From: Clostridia bacterium
Lineage (GTDB): Bacteria; Bacillota; Clostridia; Christensenellales; Borkfalkiaceae
Assembly (NCBI GenBank): GCA_017465145.1
Contig: JAFTWU010000009.1
Coordinates: forward strand, 246,016-310,015
Length of the DNA: 64,000 bases
Reading direction: 5' to 3'
Every line of letters starts with the position of its first letter. Positions within the stretch are counted from its first letter, which is position 1. Below, in pieces: positions 17,254 through 25,904 of the stretch. A program made the position numbers and the translations under genes. The notes under the pieces were generated by a model. It was not told the origin of the DNA. It did not search any database and was given only the letters and a program-made list of their open reading frames with translations.

Positions 17254-18345
17254 ATGAAAAAAACTTTAGATGAATCAAGAAAAATTATAAACCAAGTTGA
17301 TAAGGAAATGGCAGAACTTTTCGTTAAGCGTATGCAAGCGGTAAAGAATATTGCCGACTATAAAAAAGAACACGGCTTGCCCATTTACGACGCTAAGCGT
17401 GAAGACGAATTAATAAGCGTTAACTCTCAAAAGGTAGAAGATTTAGAAATCCGCCCTTACTACGTTAACTTCTTAAAAAACAATATGCAAGTTTCCCGCT
17501 CTTATCAATCAATGATAATGGAAGGTATGCGCGTAGCGTATAGCGGAACGGAAGGTGCGTTTGCACATATTGCAACCAACAAACTTTTTCCCACGGCAAA
17601 AAAGATAGCGTACGGCGATTTTGAATCGGCTTACCGCGCCGTTGAAAACGGGGAATGTGACGTTGCCGTTTTGCCCGTTGAAAACAGTTATAACGGAGAA
17701 GTTGGTCAAGTTACCGACCTTATGTTTTCCGGTTCACTATTCGTTAACGGAATGACCGAACTTGCAGTATCTCAAGACCTTTTGGGTGTAGAAGGTGCAA
17801 CTATAGACGGCATTAAAACGGTAATAAGCCACGCGCAAGCACTTGGTCAATGCGCAGATTTTATTAAAATGCACTCTTACACCGCCCAAGAATACGTTAA
17901 CACCGCTTTGGCGGCTAAATACGTTGCGGAAAAAGGCGACAAAACGATAGGTGCAATAGCATCTAAAGAAGCGGCGGAAATATTCGGGTTAAAAGTTTTG
18001 GCAACTAATATTAACGCTAGCCGTAGTAACACCACGCGCTTTGCAATCTTATCACGCGCACAATCAGCAACTAGCTTAAATTCTAAAAATATTCATACCG
18101 TGCTACTATTCACCGTTAAAAACGAAGCGGGCTCTCTTGCAAAGGCGATAGAAATTATCGGTAAACACGGCTTTAACATGACGGCACTTCGTTCACGCCC
18201 CATGAAAAAACTCTCTTGGCAATATTACTTCTACGTTGAAGCGGAAGGGGACGTAACCACCGCTAACGGCAAGGAAATGATGCAAGAATTATCTAACTAC
18301 TGCGATAAACTTAAAGCAGTTGGCTCATACGAAAAAATTGATTAA
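17254..18345 (+). CDS. pheA: Bifunctional chorismate mutase / prephenate dehydratase (P-protein)
   Basis: A 363-residue P-protein with three parts: an AroQ-type chorismate mutase (about 1-90, starting LDESRKIINQVDKEMAELFVKRM), prephenate dehydratase (about 107-285, with VAYSGTEGAFAH and VLPVENSYNGEVG), and a C-terminal ACT domain (VLLFTVKNEAGSLAKAIEIIGKHGFNMTALRSRP). It takes chorismate to phenylpyruvate, and the ACT domain normally gives feedback inhibition by phenylalanine. In the ACT domain the ESRP motif appears as LRSRP. It starts 11 bases after the aminotransferase. Confidence 0.95.
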   Translation: MKKTLDESRKIINQVDKEMAELFVKRMQAVKNIADYKKEHGLPIYDAKREDELISVNSQKVEDLEIRPYYVNFLKNNMQVSRSYQSMIMEGMRVAYSGTEGAFAHIATNKLFPTAKKIAYGDFESAYRAVENGECDVAVLPVENSYNGEVGQVTDLMFSGSLFVNGMTELAVSQDLLGVEGATIDGIKTVISHAQALGQCADFIKMHSYTAQEYVNTALAAKYVAEKGDKTIGAIASKEAAEIFGLKVLATNINASRSNTTRFAILSRAQSATSLNSKNIHTVLLFTVKNEAGSLAKAIEIIGKHGFNMTALRSRPMKKLSWQYYFYVEAEGDVTTANGKEMMQELSNYCDKLKAVGSYEKID

Positions 18346-18402
18346 TAATTAAGAAATTAATTAACATTTAAAGAAAAAAACAATTAAGGGTTAAAGATAA
18401 AT

Positions 18403-19431
18403 ATGACGACTTTACACTTAAATTTACAATCTAACGGCTACGATATCTTCATCGGCAAAAACTTATTAAAAGATGCGGATAAGTTCTTAAATTTAGACCG
18501 CAAAGTTTTAATTCTCACCGACGACGGCGTGCCACAAGAATATGCAAACGCAATTCTATCAAAAGTTAAAAGCGGGAAAATAGTAACCGTTCCTACGGGC
18601 GAAGGCTCTAAAAGTTTTGATACCATGCAACTTGTACTTAAGGAAATGTGCGACCTAAACATGTCAAGGCGCGACTGTATAGTTGGCGTTGGCGGTGGCG
18701 TTATAGGTGATTTAGCGGGCTTTTGCGCCTCTACCTATATGCGCGGTATCGACTTTTACAACGTTCCAACAACCGTTTTATCTCAAGTAGATTCTTCTAT
18801 CGGTGGAAAAACGGCAATCAACTTTAACGGAGTCAAAAATATAATAGGCGCGTTCCACCAACCAAAAGCCGTTTTAATTGACGTTGATACCCTTAAAACT
18901 TTGCCCGTCCGTCAAATATCAAACGGTCTTGCAGAAAGCGTTAAAATGGCACTAACTTCTAACGAAAAACTATTTGAAATTTACGAAAATAGTTCACTAA
19001 ACGAAATTTTAGAAAATATTGAAAATATTATCGTAGAATCATTAAAAATTAAAAAAGACGTAGTTGAAAAAGACGAAAAGGAAAGTTCACTTCGCAAGAT
19101 ATTAAACTTTGGACATACGTTTGGGCACGGAGTAGAAGCGCAAGAAGAAATGCACGGCTTTTACCACGGAGAATGCGTTGCTATCGGCATGCTACCCATG
19201 TGCGCACCCGCCGTTACAGAAAGGCTTATTCCCGTACTTAAGAAATTAAATTTGCCAACGGATTATAACGGCGACATAGACGGGGCGCTATCTTTCGTTT
19301 CCCACGACAAAAAATGCGCGGGCGATAAGGTGTCAACGGTTATGGTTGAAAAGATAGGCGATTTTATTATGAAAGATATTGCCTTAGAAGAATTTTCAAA
19401 CATCGTAAAAAAGCGTTTTAATCAACAATAA
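18403..19431 (+). CDS. aroB: AroB, 3-dehydroquinate synthase
   Basis: A 342-residue NAD- and metal-dependent enzyme converting DAHP to 3-dehydroquinate. It shows VPTGEGSKSF, GVGGGVIGDLAGFCASTYMRGIDF, VPTTVLSQVDSSIGGKTAINF and the metal-binding HTFGHGVE with a later HGECVAIGM. All are hallmarks of the family. Length is normal. It follows pheA by 57 bases. Confidence 0.96.
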   Translation: MTTLHLNLQSNGYDIFIGKNLLKDADKFLNLDRKVLILTDDGVPQEYANAILSKVKSGKIVTVPTGEGSKSFDTMQLVLKEMCDLNMSRRDCIVGVGGGVIGDLAGFCASTYMRGIDFYNVPTTVLSQVDSSIGGKTAINFNGVKNIIGAFHQPKAVLIDVDTLKTLPVRQISNGLAESVKMALTSNEKLFEIYENSSLNEILENIENIIVESLKIKKDVVEKDEKESSLRKILNFGHTFGHGVEAQEEMHGFYHGECVAIGMLPMCAPAVTERLIPVLKKLNLPTDYNGDIDGALSFVSHDKKCAGDKVSTVMVEKIGDFIMKDIALEEFSNIVKKRFNQQ

Positions 19432-19503
19432 GCGAACTCTAAGCGCTCTATAAAAAACAAAATTTAAGTAAAATAAAAAAGATAAATTAAGGTAGGAATT
19501 AAC

Positions 19504-20625
19504 ATGAAAAACACTTTCGGCAACGCTATAACGCTAACGTTATTCGGTGAAAGCCACGGGCAAGCAATCGGCGCCGTCTTAGACGGTATCGCACCCGGTT
19601 TAGAAGTTAATTTAGATTATATTAAAGAAAAGTTGGCTCTACGCAGACCTTCGGGCACTATTTCCACGGCGCGCGTAGAAGGTGATGAGTTTGAAATTGT
19701 AAGCGGTGTGTTTAACGGTTATACTACGGGCACTCCATTAACCCTTTTGATTAAAAACACAAACACTATAAGCGGTGATTATTTAGACTTTAAAGATTTA
19801 CCTCGTCCATCACACGCCGACTATACCGCAAATTGCAAATATCACGGCTATCAAGACTATCGTGGTGGCGGACATTTTTCAGGTAGACTTACCGCCGCTA
19901 TCGTAGGCGCGTGCGCAATTTTACAATACGCGCTTGAAAAGGCGGGCATAATTATCGGCACGCATATATGCAATATGCAAAATATTAAAGATAGCGATTT
20001 TACCGACTATACTCAAGTCGCTAATATGAGAAATAGACAGTTCCCCACCATAACCGAAGAAGCGGAAAAGCAAATGAAAGAACTTATCGAATCAGTTGCT
20101 AAAGAAGGGGATAGCGTAGGTGGTATTTTAGAAACTTGTGTTCTTGGCGTTCCCGTTGGGCTTGGTGAACCTTGGTTTGATACGCTAGACGGCATGCTAT
20201 CTCACGCGTTATTTTCTATACCCGCGGTAAAGGCGGTGGAATTTGGTGCAGGCGTTACGTTTAACTATCTTACGGGTAGCAAAGCAAACGACCAATTTGT
20301 TACCGACGGCAAAACCGTATTTACCAAAGGCAATTCTAACGGCGGTATAAACGGCGGTATATCAAACGGTATGCCCTTGATTTTCCGTTGTACCGTAAAA
20401 CCAACCCCGTCTATCTATAAAGAACAAGATACCGTGCGCCTATCTACTATGCAAGCGGAAAAATTACAAATTAAAGGCAGACACGACCCCGCAATTATCC
20501 ACCGTGCGCGCGCAGTAGTAGACGCTATGACGGCTTTCGTAATTGCTGATATGCTTACCGTACGCTTTGGCACGGATACTATGGCAGAAGCGATTAACAG
20601 CATTAAAAACGCTAAAAAGAATTAA
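19504..20625 (+). CDS. aroC: AroC, chorismate synthase
   Basis: A 373-residue FMN-dependent enzyme that makes chorismate from EPSP. Signature segments: FGESHGQAIGAVLDGIAPG at the N terminus, RPSHADYTANCKYHGYQDYRGGGHFSGRLTAA-type sequence in the middle, VEFGAGV, and GRHDPAIIHRARAVVDAM near the end. Length is typical. The RBS AAGGTAGGAA is present. It sits between aroB and the aroE-aroK fusion. Confidence 0.96.
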   Translation: MKNTFGNAITLTLFGESHGQAIGAVLDGIAPGLEVNLDYIKEKLALRRPSGTISTARVEGDEFEIVSGVFNGYTTGTPLTLLIKNTNTISGDYLDFKDLPRPSHADYTANCKYHGYQDYRGGGHFSGRLTAAIVGACAILQYALEKAGIIIGTHICNMQNIKDSDFTDYTQVANMRNRQFPTITEEAEKQMKELIESVAKEGDSVGGILETCVLGVPVGLGEPWFDTLDGMLSHALFSIPAVKAVEFGAGVTFNYLTGSKANDQFVTDGKTVFTKGNSNGGINGGISNGMPLIFRCTVKPTPSIYKEQDTVRLSTMQAEKLQIKGRHDPAIIHRARAVVDAMTAFVIADMLTVRFGTDTMAEAINSIKNAKKN

Positions 20626-20690
20626 TAAAAATAATTAATTAAAAGCAAATTAGAAATAAAAACAAGTTCCATTTACCAAAAGGTGAAAAG

Positions 20691-21929
20691 ATGAAATTCG
20701 GTTTACTTGGCGAAAAGTTAGGGCACAGTTTTTCTAAAACTATCCACAACGCTTTAGCCGACTACGATTATCAGTTGATAGAAGTCAAAAAAGAAGATTT
20801 TCCCGCATTTATGACGGCAAAAGATTTTAACGCTATCAACGTTACTATTCCGTATAAACAAATGGTTATACCATACCTATCGTATATCGACCCCGTTGCC
20901 GAAAAAATAGGCGCGGTAAATACTATCGTAAATAGAAACGGCGCGCTATACGGCTATAATACCGACTTTTACGGTATGACTTCTTTAATTAAAAAAGAAG
21001 GTATTATCGTTAAGGGCAAAAAGGTAGCAATTTTAGGCACGGGCGGAACTAGCAAAACGGCACACGCCGTTATGGAAAGTCTTGGCGCTAGCGAAATTTA
21101 TAAAGTAAGCAGAAAAACACAAGATAACGCCGTAACCTATCAAGAACTTTACGAAAAGCATAGCGACGTTGAAATTATAGTTAACACTACCCCTTGCGGA
21201 ATGTACCCAAACAACTATGAAAGTGCGATAGAAATAGATAAGTTTAATAACTTAGAAGGCGTTATAGACGCTATCTATAATCCACTATCTTCAGCACTTA
21301 TAGTAAGTGCAAAAAATCGCGGTATAAAGGCGGCGGGTGGACTATATATGCTTGTTGGTCAAGCGGTGCGCGCAAGCGAAATCTTTTTAGATACCGTTTA
21401 TCCACCAACTACGCTAGAAGAAATTTACAACGGCTTACTTAAGCAAAAACAAAATATAGTTTTAATCGGTATGCCCGCAAGTGGCAAATCAACGGTTGGT
21501 AAACTTTTGGCGAAAAAGTTAAACAGAAATTTCGTTGATACCGATGAAGTTATAGTAAAAAACGCTAACCTTTCTATTCCCGAAATATTTAAAAATGGTG
21601 GAGAAAAAGCCTTTCGCGATTTAGAAAGTATAGCGGTAAAAGAAAGCACAAAAAACACTTGCCAAATAATAGCAACGGGTGGCGGTGCAGTTTTAAGAAA
21701 AGAAAACGTTGACGCATTAAAGCAAAACGGCAAAATTTATTTTATAGACCGACCTTTATCTAAACTTATCCCCACCGACGATAGACCGCTATCTTCAAAC
21801 AAAGCGGACATAGAAAAACGCTATTATGAAAGGTATGAAATATACAAAAGTTCTTGCGACGTTATAATCGACGCCGACTGCGGTATCGAACAAGTTGTTG
21901 AAAAAATTCTTGGAGATTTTAATAAATGA
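20691..21929 (+). CDS. aroE: Fused shikimate dehydrogenase-shikimate kinase (AroE-AroK)
   Basis: A 412-residue two-domain protein. Residues 1 to about 255 are shikimate dehydrogenase: GHSFSKTIHNAL (shikimate binding), NVTIPYKQ with catalytic Lys56, NTDFYG with Asp92, the NADP loop GTGGTSKTA, and GLYMLVGQA. Residues about 255-412 are shikimate kinase: P-loop GMPASGKST (260-268), DTDEVIV, a GGEKAFRDLE loop and GGGAVLRK. Two consecutive pathway steps are thus on one chain, and no separate aroE or aroK lies in the cluster. Its TGA overlaps the aroQ ATG by four bases. Confidence 0.95.
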   Translation: MKFGLLGEKLGHSFSKTIHNALADYDYQLIEVKKEDFPAFMTAKDFNAINVTIPYKQMVIPYLSYIDPVAEKIGAVNTIVNRNGALYGYNTDFYGMTSLIKKEGIIVKGKKVAILGTGGTSKTAHAVMESLGASEIYKVSRKTQDNAVTYQELYEKHSDVEIIVNTTPCGMYPNNYESAIEIDKFNNLEGVIDAIYNPLSSALIVSAKNRGIKAAGGLYMLVGQAVRASEIFLDTVYPPTTLEEIYNGLLKQKQNIVLIGMPASGKSTVGKLLAKKLNRNFVDTDEVIVKNANLSIPEIFKNGGEKAFRDLESIAVKESTKNTCQIIATGGGAVLRKENVDALKQNGKIYFIDRPLSKLIPTDDRPLSSNKADIEKRYYERYEIYKSSCDVIIDADCGIEQVVEKILGDFNK

Positions 21930-22363
21930 AAATTTATGTTTTAAACGGACCAAACCTTAATATGCTTGGCATTAGAGAGCCCGACCAATACGGCACGGCG
22001 AACTATAACGACTTAGTAAAAAAGATAAAAACCCATTGTAAAAACAAGGGTATAAAAGTGGTAACTTTCCAATCTAACCACGAAGGCGACCTGGTTGACG
22101 CTATTCAACTTGCATATCTTAAAAATGCAGACGGCATAGTAATCAACCCCGGCGCATATACCCACACAAGTATTGCAATTTTAGATGCGGTTAAAGCCGT
22201 TTCTATTCCTTGTGTAGAAGTTCATATTTCTAAGGTAGAAGAACGCGAAGACTTCCGCCAAGTAAGTTTTATTCGTTCCGCTTGCCAAAAAACTATAACG
22301 GGTAAAGGGCTAGACGGATATATTGAAGCAATTGATTTTTTAGCAGAAAACTATAAGGACTAA
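21926..22363 (+). CDS. aroQ: AroQ, type II 3-dehydroquinate dehydratase
   Basis: A 145-residue type II dehydroquinase, the dodecameric kind that does not use a Schiff base. It opens VLNGPNLNMLGIREPDQYG with the catalytic Tyr, has FQSNHEGDLVDAIQ, the VINPGAYTHTSIAI loop, and EVHISKVEEREDFRQVS with the catalytic His. Full-length for the family. It overlaps the upstream fusion gene by ATGA. Confidence 0.97.
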   Translation: MKIYVLNGPNLNMLGIREPDQYGTANYNDLVKKIKTHCKNKGIKVVTFQSNHEGDLVDAIQLAYLKNADGIVINPGAYTHTSIAILDAVKAVSIPCVEVHISKVEEREDFRQVSFIRSACQKTITGKGLDGYIEAIDFLAENYKD

Positions 22364-22390
22364 TTCATTAAGACAGGTTAAAAATTCATT

Positions 22391-23605
22391 ATGAAAGTAA
22401 GAATTGAAAAGGGCACGGCAAACGGCACGATAGTTGCACCCGCATCAAAAAGCATGGCTCATAGAATGCTTATTTGTGCCGCAATGTGCAGAGGCGAAAG
22501 CAAAATTACAGGTCTATCTGACTGTATGGACGTTTCCGCCACGATAGATTGCCTTAACGCCCTTGGTATAAAAGTGAATATTGATGGCAATAACGCCACC
22601 GTTTTTGGCGAAGACTTAACTAAAGTTACCCCAAACGGAACGCTTTGTTGCAGAGAAAGTGGCTCAACTTTGCGTTTTTTAATACCCGTTGCGCTTTTAT
22701 CTGGTAAAACAACAATGTTTTGCGGTGCGAAATCCCTTATGCAACGCCCTATGGGTGTATACGATAATCTTTGCAAGCAAAAGGGCATGGACTTTATCGT
22801 AGACGGGGAAACCATTGCGGTAAAAGGTCCGTTAAAAGCGGGCGAATATACCGTAGTCGGTAACGTAAGCAGTCAATTTATAAGCGGACTGTTGTTTGCG
22901 TTGCCCGTGCTAAAAAAAGAAAGTCGCATTAAAATTTTACCCCCAATAGAAAGTCGTTCTTATATAGAAATGACGCGCGCCGCACAAAAACTTTTCGGTA
23001 TCGAAAGCGTTTGGGAAGACGAACATACTTTGTATATCCCCGGCGGTCAAACTTATAAAAGCGCAAACGTTGCTGTTGAAGGCGACTATTCGGGTGCAGC
23101 GTTCCCAGACGCGCTAAACCTTTTTGGCGGTAACGTTTTAGTTGAAGGCTTAAACCCAGAAAGTATTCAAGGTGACGCCGTTTATAAAAAGTATTTTCAA
23201 GCGTTAAATAGCGGTGTTCCCACCGTTCATATAGGCGATTGCCCAGACCTTGGTCCCATATTTTTCGCAATAGCCGCTGCAAAAAACGGCGGTGTGTTTA
23301 GCGGAACTAAACGCCTTAAAATTAAAGAAAGCGATAGGGCTCAGGCAATGGCAGAAGAACTTAAAAAGTTCGGCACGTCAGTTGCCGTTCAAGAAGATAA
23401 GGTCGTTGTATATCCCGCGTCTTTCCACGCGCCGACTGAACCGCTTAACAGTCATAACGACCACCGCATAGCAATGTCGCTTGCAGTTTTGCTTACCATG
23501 ACGGGCGGTGAAATTGAAGGCGCAGAAGCAGTAGAAAAAAGTTATCCAGCATTTTTCGAACACTTAAAATCACTTGGTATAGGGGTAACTACTTATGAAA
23601 TTTAA
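22391..23605 (+). CDS. aroA: AroA, 3-phosphoshikimate 1-carboxyvinyltransferase (EPSP synthase)
   Basis: A 404-residue EPSP synthase. Motifs: APASKSMAHRMLICAAM with the S3P/PEP-binding Lys, RESGSTLRFLIPVA, QFISGLLFALP, GDYSGAAFPDALNLFGG, and KESDRAQAMAEELKKFG followed by HNDHRIAMSLAV. In the PEP loop the sequence LCCRESGSTLRF departs from the usual LGNAGTALR and looks like the class II-type pattern. It overlaps tyrA by 11 bases. Confidence 0.95.
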   Translation: MKVRIEKGTANGTIVAPASKSMAHRMLICAAMCRGESKITGLSDCMDVSATIDCLNALGIKVNIDGNNATVFGEDLTKVTPNGTLCCRESGSTLRFLIPVALLSGKTTMFCGAKSLMQRPMGVYDNLCKQKGMDFIVDGETIAVKGPLKAGEYTVVGNVSSQFISGLLFALPVLKKESRIKILPPIESRSYIEMTRAAQKLFGIESVWEDEHTLYIPGGQTYKSANVAVEGDYSGAAFPDALNLFGGNVLVEGLNPESIQGDAVYKKYFQALNSGVPTVHIGDCPDLGPIFFAIAAAKNGGVFSGTKRLKIKESDRAQAMAEELKKFGTSVAVQEDKVVVYPASFHAPTEPLNSHNDHRIAMSLAVLLTMTGGEIEGAEAVEKSYPAFFEHLKSLGIGVTTYEI

Positions 23606-24458
23606 TAAAGATACGAATATTTTAATTATAGGTCTTGGCGTAATCGGTGGCGGTTATGCTACGGCGCTTACAAAACAAGGCTATACCGTTAATTGTATAA
23701 CTAAAAGTCAATCAACCGTTGATTACGCAATAGAACACGGTATGGTATCAAAAGCAACCACAAACCTTGACGAAGATTTAATAAGACAAGCAAACTTAAT
23801 AATTTTTGCCGTATATCCTAATGTATTTATCAAATGGATAAAAGACAACCAACACCTTTTCTCTCCAGGCACGCTTATAACCGACGTTACGGGTGTAAAA
23901 GGTAGCGTTGTAGATGAAGTTCAGTCAATACTTCGTTCTGACGTTGAATTTATTTCCGCGCACCCCATGGCAGGTAGAGAAAGTAGCGGTGTAGAATATA
24001 GCGACCCCGAAGTATTTAAGGGCGCAAACTATATCGTAACCCCAACGGCAAAAAATACAAAAGAAGGCATTGAAGCGTGCAAAAAACTTGGCGAAGTTTT
24101 GGGTTTTGCTAAAATTAGCGAACTCTCTGCCGAAGAGCACGATAAAATGATAGCCTTTTTATCACAGTTAACCCACTGTATAGCAGTAACGCTTATGACG
24201 TGTAACGAAGCACCCAACCTTGAAAAATACACGGGTGACTCTTTCCGCGACCTAACGCGTATTGCAAAAATTAACGATAAAATGTGGAGTGAACTATTCC
24301 TTCTAAACAAGCCCGCACTTCTTGAACAAATGAACGTCTTTATTAACGAATTTTCAAGATTTAAAGACTTAATTGAAAAGGGCGACGAAGAAGAAATGCG
24401 CGCCACTATGAGAAAGGCAACGGCACGCCGTAGTCTATTCGATAAACCAAAAGCGTAA
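23595..24458 (+). CDS. tyrA: TyrA, prephenate dehydrogenase
   Basis: A 287-residue NAD(P)-dependent enzyme making 4-hydroxyphenylpyruvate from prephenate. The Rossmann start ILIIGLGVIGGGYATALTK, TDVTGVKGSVV, SAHPMAGRESSG with the catalytic His, and LTHCIAVTLM are all family features. There is no C-terminal ACT domain, so feedback by tyrosine is not evident. Its start lies inside aroA behind AGGGGTAACTA, giving an 11-base overlap. Confidence 0.93.
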   Translation: MKFNKDTNILIIGLGVIGGGYATALTKQGYTVNCITKSQSTVDYAIEHGMVSKATTNLDEDLIRQANLIIFAVYPNVFIKWIKDNQHLFSPGTLITDVTGVKGSVVDEVQSILRSDVEFISAHPMAGRESSGVEYSDPEVFKGANYIVTPTAKNTKEGIEACKKLGEVLGFAKISELSAEEHDKMIAFLSQLTHCIAVTLMTCNEAPNLEKYTGDSFRDLTRIAKINDKMWSELFLLNKPALLEQMNVFINEFSRFKDLIEKGDEEEMRATMRKATARRSLFDKPKA

Positions 24459-24500
24459 AAAAATTAGCAACGTATTTAATGCATAAAGGAAGAAAACGTT

Positions 24501-25538
24501 ATGAATATGGAATTTTACAGGAAGTTACCAATTCCTAAAGAAGTAAAAGAACAATATCCCATCACTAAAGAATTATCTAAACTTCGTGAAAAACAAGTAA
24601 ACGAACTTAAAGACGTGTTTGAAGGAAAATCTAATAAACTAGTGTTAGTTATAGGCCCTTGTTCTGCCGATAGCGAAGCACCCGTATTAGATTACATTTC
24701 ACGCCTTCGTAAAGTTCAAGATAAGGTTTACGATAAAATTTTAATCGTTCCTAGAATTTACACCAACAAACCACGCACCACTTGTGAAGGTTATAAGGGT
24801 ATGTTACATCAACCAGACCCTAACCACGCACCAGACCTTCTAAAAGGTATCGTTGCAATTCGTAAACTCCACTTAAAAGCGCTTGAAGAAACGGGTTTTT
24901 GTTGTTCAGACGAAATGTTATACCCCGAAAACCATAGATATCTATCGGATATTCTAGGCTACGTTGCCGTTGGAGCACGCTCTACTGAAAACCAACAACA
25001 CAGAATGACGGCAAGCGGTTTAGCAATTCCCGTTGGTATTAAAAACCCTACGGCTGGCGATATAACCGTTATGATGAACTCTATTAAAGCAGCGCAATCT
25101 TCACATATGTTCTTATATCGTGGTTGGGAAGTTAAAACTCACGGCAATCCACATGCTCACGCTATACTTCGCGGTTACGTTGATAAGCACGGCAAAACCC
25201 ACCCCAACTATCATTATGAAGATTTATACGATTTATTCGTTGCATACGAAAAGCACGGTTTAGCAAATCCCGGCGTTATTATAGATACCAACCACTCTAA
25301 CTCTGGCAAGAATTATTTAGAGCAACCCCGTATAGTAAAAGAAGTGTTGCAAAGTTGTGCACATAATAACGATATTAAGAACCTTGTTAAAGGCTTTATG
25401 GTAGAAAGCTATATTGAAGACGGCGCTCAAAAGATTTGCGGTGACACCATAGAATACGGCAAATCAATTACCGACGCTTGTTTAGGCTGGGAAAAAACTG
25501 AAAACCTTATTTACTATATTGCAGATAACGTTAAATAG
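24501..25538 (+). CDS. 3-deoxy-7-phosphoheptulonate (DAHP) synthase, type I AroFGH family
   Basis: A 345-residue enzyme for the first shikimate step, PEP plus erythrose 4-phosphate. It has VIGPCSADS, IVPRIYTNKPRTTCEGYKG (the PRxYxxKPRT variant of the E. coli-type enzymes), GARSTENQQHR, and the metal/substrate motif IDTNHSNSGKN. As in AroF, AroG and AroH, about 30 residues precede the barrel and could carry allosteric contacts, but feedback specificity cannot be read. It is the last gene of the aromatic operon, with an upstream AAAGGAAG. A strong terminator follows. Confidence 0.95.
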   Translation: MNMEFYRKLPIPKEVKEQYPITKELSKLREKQVNELKDVFEGKSNKLVLVIGPCSADSEAPVLDYISRLRKVQDKVYDKILIVPRIYTNKPRTTCEGYKGMLHQPDPNHAPDLLKGIVAIRKLHLKALEETGFCCSDEMLYPENHRYLSDILGYVAVGARSTENQQHRMTASGLAIPVGIKNPTAGDITVMMNSIKAAQSSHMFLYRGWEVKTHGNPHAHAILRGYVDKHGKTHPNYHYEDLYDLFVAYEKHGLANPGVIIDTNHSNSGKNYLEQPRIVKEVLQSCAHNNDIKNLVKGFMVESYIEDGAQKICGDTIEYGKSITDACLGWEKTENLIYYIADNVK

Positions 25539-25595
25539 TATTTTAAGGATAATCACGTTTATACAACAATATTAACACCATATTAACACCATAAA

Positions 25596-25620
25596 AAAGG
25601 GCGGATTTATCCGCCCTTTA
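25596..25620 (+). terminator. Intrinsic terminator of the aromatic operon
   Basis: GGGCGGA (25599-25605) pairs with TCCGCCC (25610-25616) with a TTTA loop, flanked by A6 and TTTA. Just upstream is a tandem ATATTAACACC/CATATTAACACC repeat. Confidence 0.9.
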
Positions 25621-25673
25621 ATATTTTAAAAACAAAAGAATTAATTATTAACTGAAAATTTTACAATAAAAAG

Positions 25674-25800
25674 TGCATAATTTAATACAAAATGCATAAA
25701 AAAATAAACAAAATGAAAATATGCATAAAAATATTCACTTGTACAAAAATATTTGCAAAAAAAACTAAAAAATATTTAAAATATGCATAAAATCGTTTGA
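25674..25800 (+). promoter_or_regulatory. Array of ARG-box-like sites upstream of argG
   Basis: Four copies of TGCATAA lie at 25674, 25693, 25722 and 25784. Three extend to a 5-6-5 pattern, TGCAT-N6-ATNCA-like: TGCATAATTTAATACA, TGCATAAAAAAATAAA and TGCATAAAAATATTCA. The ArgR/AhrC box of E. coli and Bacillus is TGAAT-W4-ATTCA, so these are similar but with a wider centre. The last copy runs into the -35 box of argG, where ArgR binding would repress. No argR gene is in the window. Confidence 0.68.
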
Positions 25801-25825
25801 CAATAGTAAAGGGCAGGGGTATAAT
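25797..25825 (+). promoter_or_regulatory. Promoter of the arginine operon
   Basis: Consensus TTGACA (25797-25802), 17-base spacer, TATAAT (25820-25825). About 70 bases of leader follow, with ACGGG...CCCGT (25856-25870 region) able to form a small hairpin. Confidence 0.9.
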
Positions 25826-25904
25826 TACAACTGTAAATAAAAAGGCGGCAAAAAAACGGGGCAAACCCGTGCGCAAAAAATATCACCGTCAAGGAGAAAT
25901 TAAA

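Noticed and set aside
22459-24406. Several minus-strand frames over 100 residues inside aroA, tyrA, purL and other genes
   Set aside because: They lie opposite conserved enzymes, have no ribosome binding sites, and show low-complexity composition typical of antisense shadows.
25539-25904. T-box before the arginine operon
   Set aside because: No T-box sequence (TGGNACCGCG-like) or specifier loop is visible. ARG-box-like repeats explain the region better.
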